64,000 nucleotides of DNA from NCBI GenBank assembly GCA_021014325.1, contig CM037463.1, forward strand, positions 10,857,001 through 10,921,000, in the 5' to 3' direction. Position 1 is the first letter of the stretch. Every line of letters starts with the position of its first letter. This stretch comes from Plazaster borealis. Taxonomy: Eukaryota; Echinodermata; Asteroidea; Forcipulatida; Labidiasteridae. The notes beneath the pieces are model-generated. The model saw only the letters and a program-made list of their open reading frames with translations. It had not been told where the DNA came from and did no database searches. This document shows, piece by piece, positions 63,420 through 64,000 of the stretch. A program made the position numbers and the translations under genes.

Positions 63420-63604
63420 GTGAGTACAAAGCTTCATCAAATCTTTCCAAGAATTCCCTGTGTCAGGGATGAGAAATTTCAGACTTTTATCTGAATTCAG
63501 ACTTTTTTTTAGTCGGCTTGTTGAAGAAAATCAGTCGTTATTTTTTTCCGCATGTTAAGAAATCGTGCCCTTTGATCATAACTATAATAATAATAATAAT
63601 GATT

Positions 63605-63870
63605 TGGGTGGTTGGGTTGGTGTAGTGGTATCTTTCCTCGCCTTCAATCTCTAGGACCCTGGTTCAAACCCCACCGGGGGCACTACGTGGATTGGGTTTT
63701 CAGTCCTTACCTGACTGTGTGGGTTTTCCCTGGAGTATTTCTCTGGGGTTTTCCTCCCACATCTAAAATTGAATTTTCCTTCTTTGACTTCTCTCTATGA
63801 AGTTCTTGGCTAGTACAGTGATTAAGTTCGATTTTCTGAGAGTCCTTGGCTTCACAACCAAAATTAATAA
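63605..63870 (+). mobile_element. SINE-4, tRNA-like head
   Basis: 'gggttggtgtagtggtatc' (A-box like) and 'ctggttcaaaccccaccggg' (B box), body 'cctgactgtgtgggttttcc'. Single copy here. Confidence 0.55.
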
Positions 63871-64000
63871 ATGAAAACAAATGAAATGAAAATGAAATAA
63901 GCTGGCATTTATAGAGCGCCTTTTCCAGAGGTTGCAAAGCGCTAGGATGTGTCCAATACAGATCAAAATCAAAGAAGGCCAATACATGAAAAAACACTGT

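Larger units (their letters stand above)
60206..63329. other. CLASP intron with local duplications
   Basis: Holds a duplicated segment (60259-60960) whose first copy contains MITE A (60285-60652), a second duplication (about 60966-61055 vs 61268-61370), SINE-1 (61563-61949), SINE-3 (about 62420-62690) and nested O/N elements (62874-63207). Confidence 0.6.

Noticed and set aside
62982..63440. 152-codon reverse ORF, the longest in the window
   Set aside because: It runs across nested elements N and O and antisense through the CLASP exon 63330-63419. No recognised domain; a chance ORF.

Overview
This is animal (eukaryotic) genomic DNA. It is AT-rich and intron-dominated, full of short inverted-repeat elements, tRNA-derived SINEs, LINE 3' remnants and TACATGTA-like words. 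None of the many short ORFs looks like a free-standing gene. The repeat types (fold-back elements starting 'cccaatttcatagagctgc', TTAA-flanked MITEs containing 'cgtttggtaatt', SINEs ending 'gcgctatataa') resemble what I recall of echinoderm genomes, sea stars in particular. That assignment is inference from memory; the sequence itself only requires a metazoan.

One gene spans the whole window on the + strand: a CLASP (CLIP-associating protein, Orbit/MAST family), a microtubule plus-end protein. Twenty-one main exons (1614 to 63419) have GT-AG borders and fully compatible phases, and their joined translation follows vertebrate CLASP1/2 collinearly. The first coding exons lie upstream of base 1, and the C-terminal half (rest of the Ser/Arg linker, TOG3, CLIP-interacting domain) lies beyond base 64000. 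Exons 1614-19109 encode most of TOG1, 35626-46763 the first Ser/Arg linker, 47716-55050 TOG2, and 55050-63419 the start of the second Ser/Arg linker, including an SxIP-type EB1-binding motif.

The 16.5-kb intron 19110-35625 separates TOG1 from the rest. It holds three separate ATG-starting exons (23596-23788, 31839-31854, 34085-34130), each ending with a good donor in phase 1, the phase needed to join exon 35626-35675. They predict internal promoters that make CLASP isoforms without TOG1, as in mammalian CLASP2. Several in-phase short exons (one firm 24-nt microexon, two candidate ones of 18 and 24 nt) suggest further splicing diversity in the linkers.

The introns are a mosaic of about twenty repeat families, often nested. 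I label them: A, B, C and S (MITE-like, A/B/S flanked by TTAA); D (TIR atagactgtgcaagtc); E (fold-back 'cccaatttcatagagctgc'); F (composite with 'gcgcgtatcggc' units); G ('caggcatgatatt'); H ('cagagctgccaac'); K, L, M, N, O, P, Q, R, T (other inverted-repeat elements); J and V (dispersed, ends unclear); SINE-1 to SINE-4 (tRNA-like); and three LINE 3' remnants. The most informative repeat observation is a local duplication at 60.2-61.0 kb that keeps both a MITE-filled and an empty copy of one site and so shows a TTAA target duplication directly.
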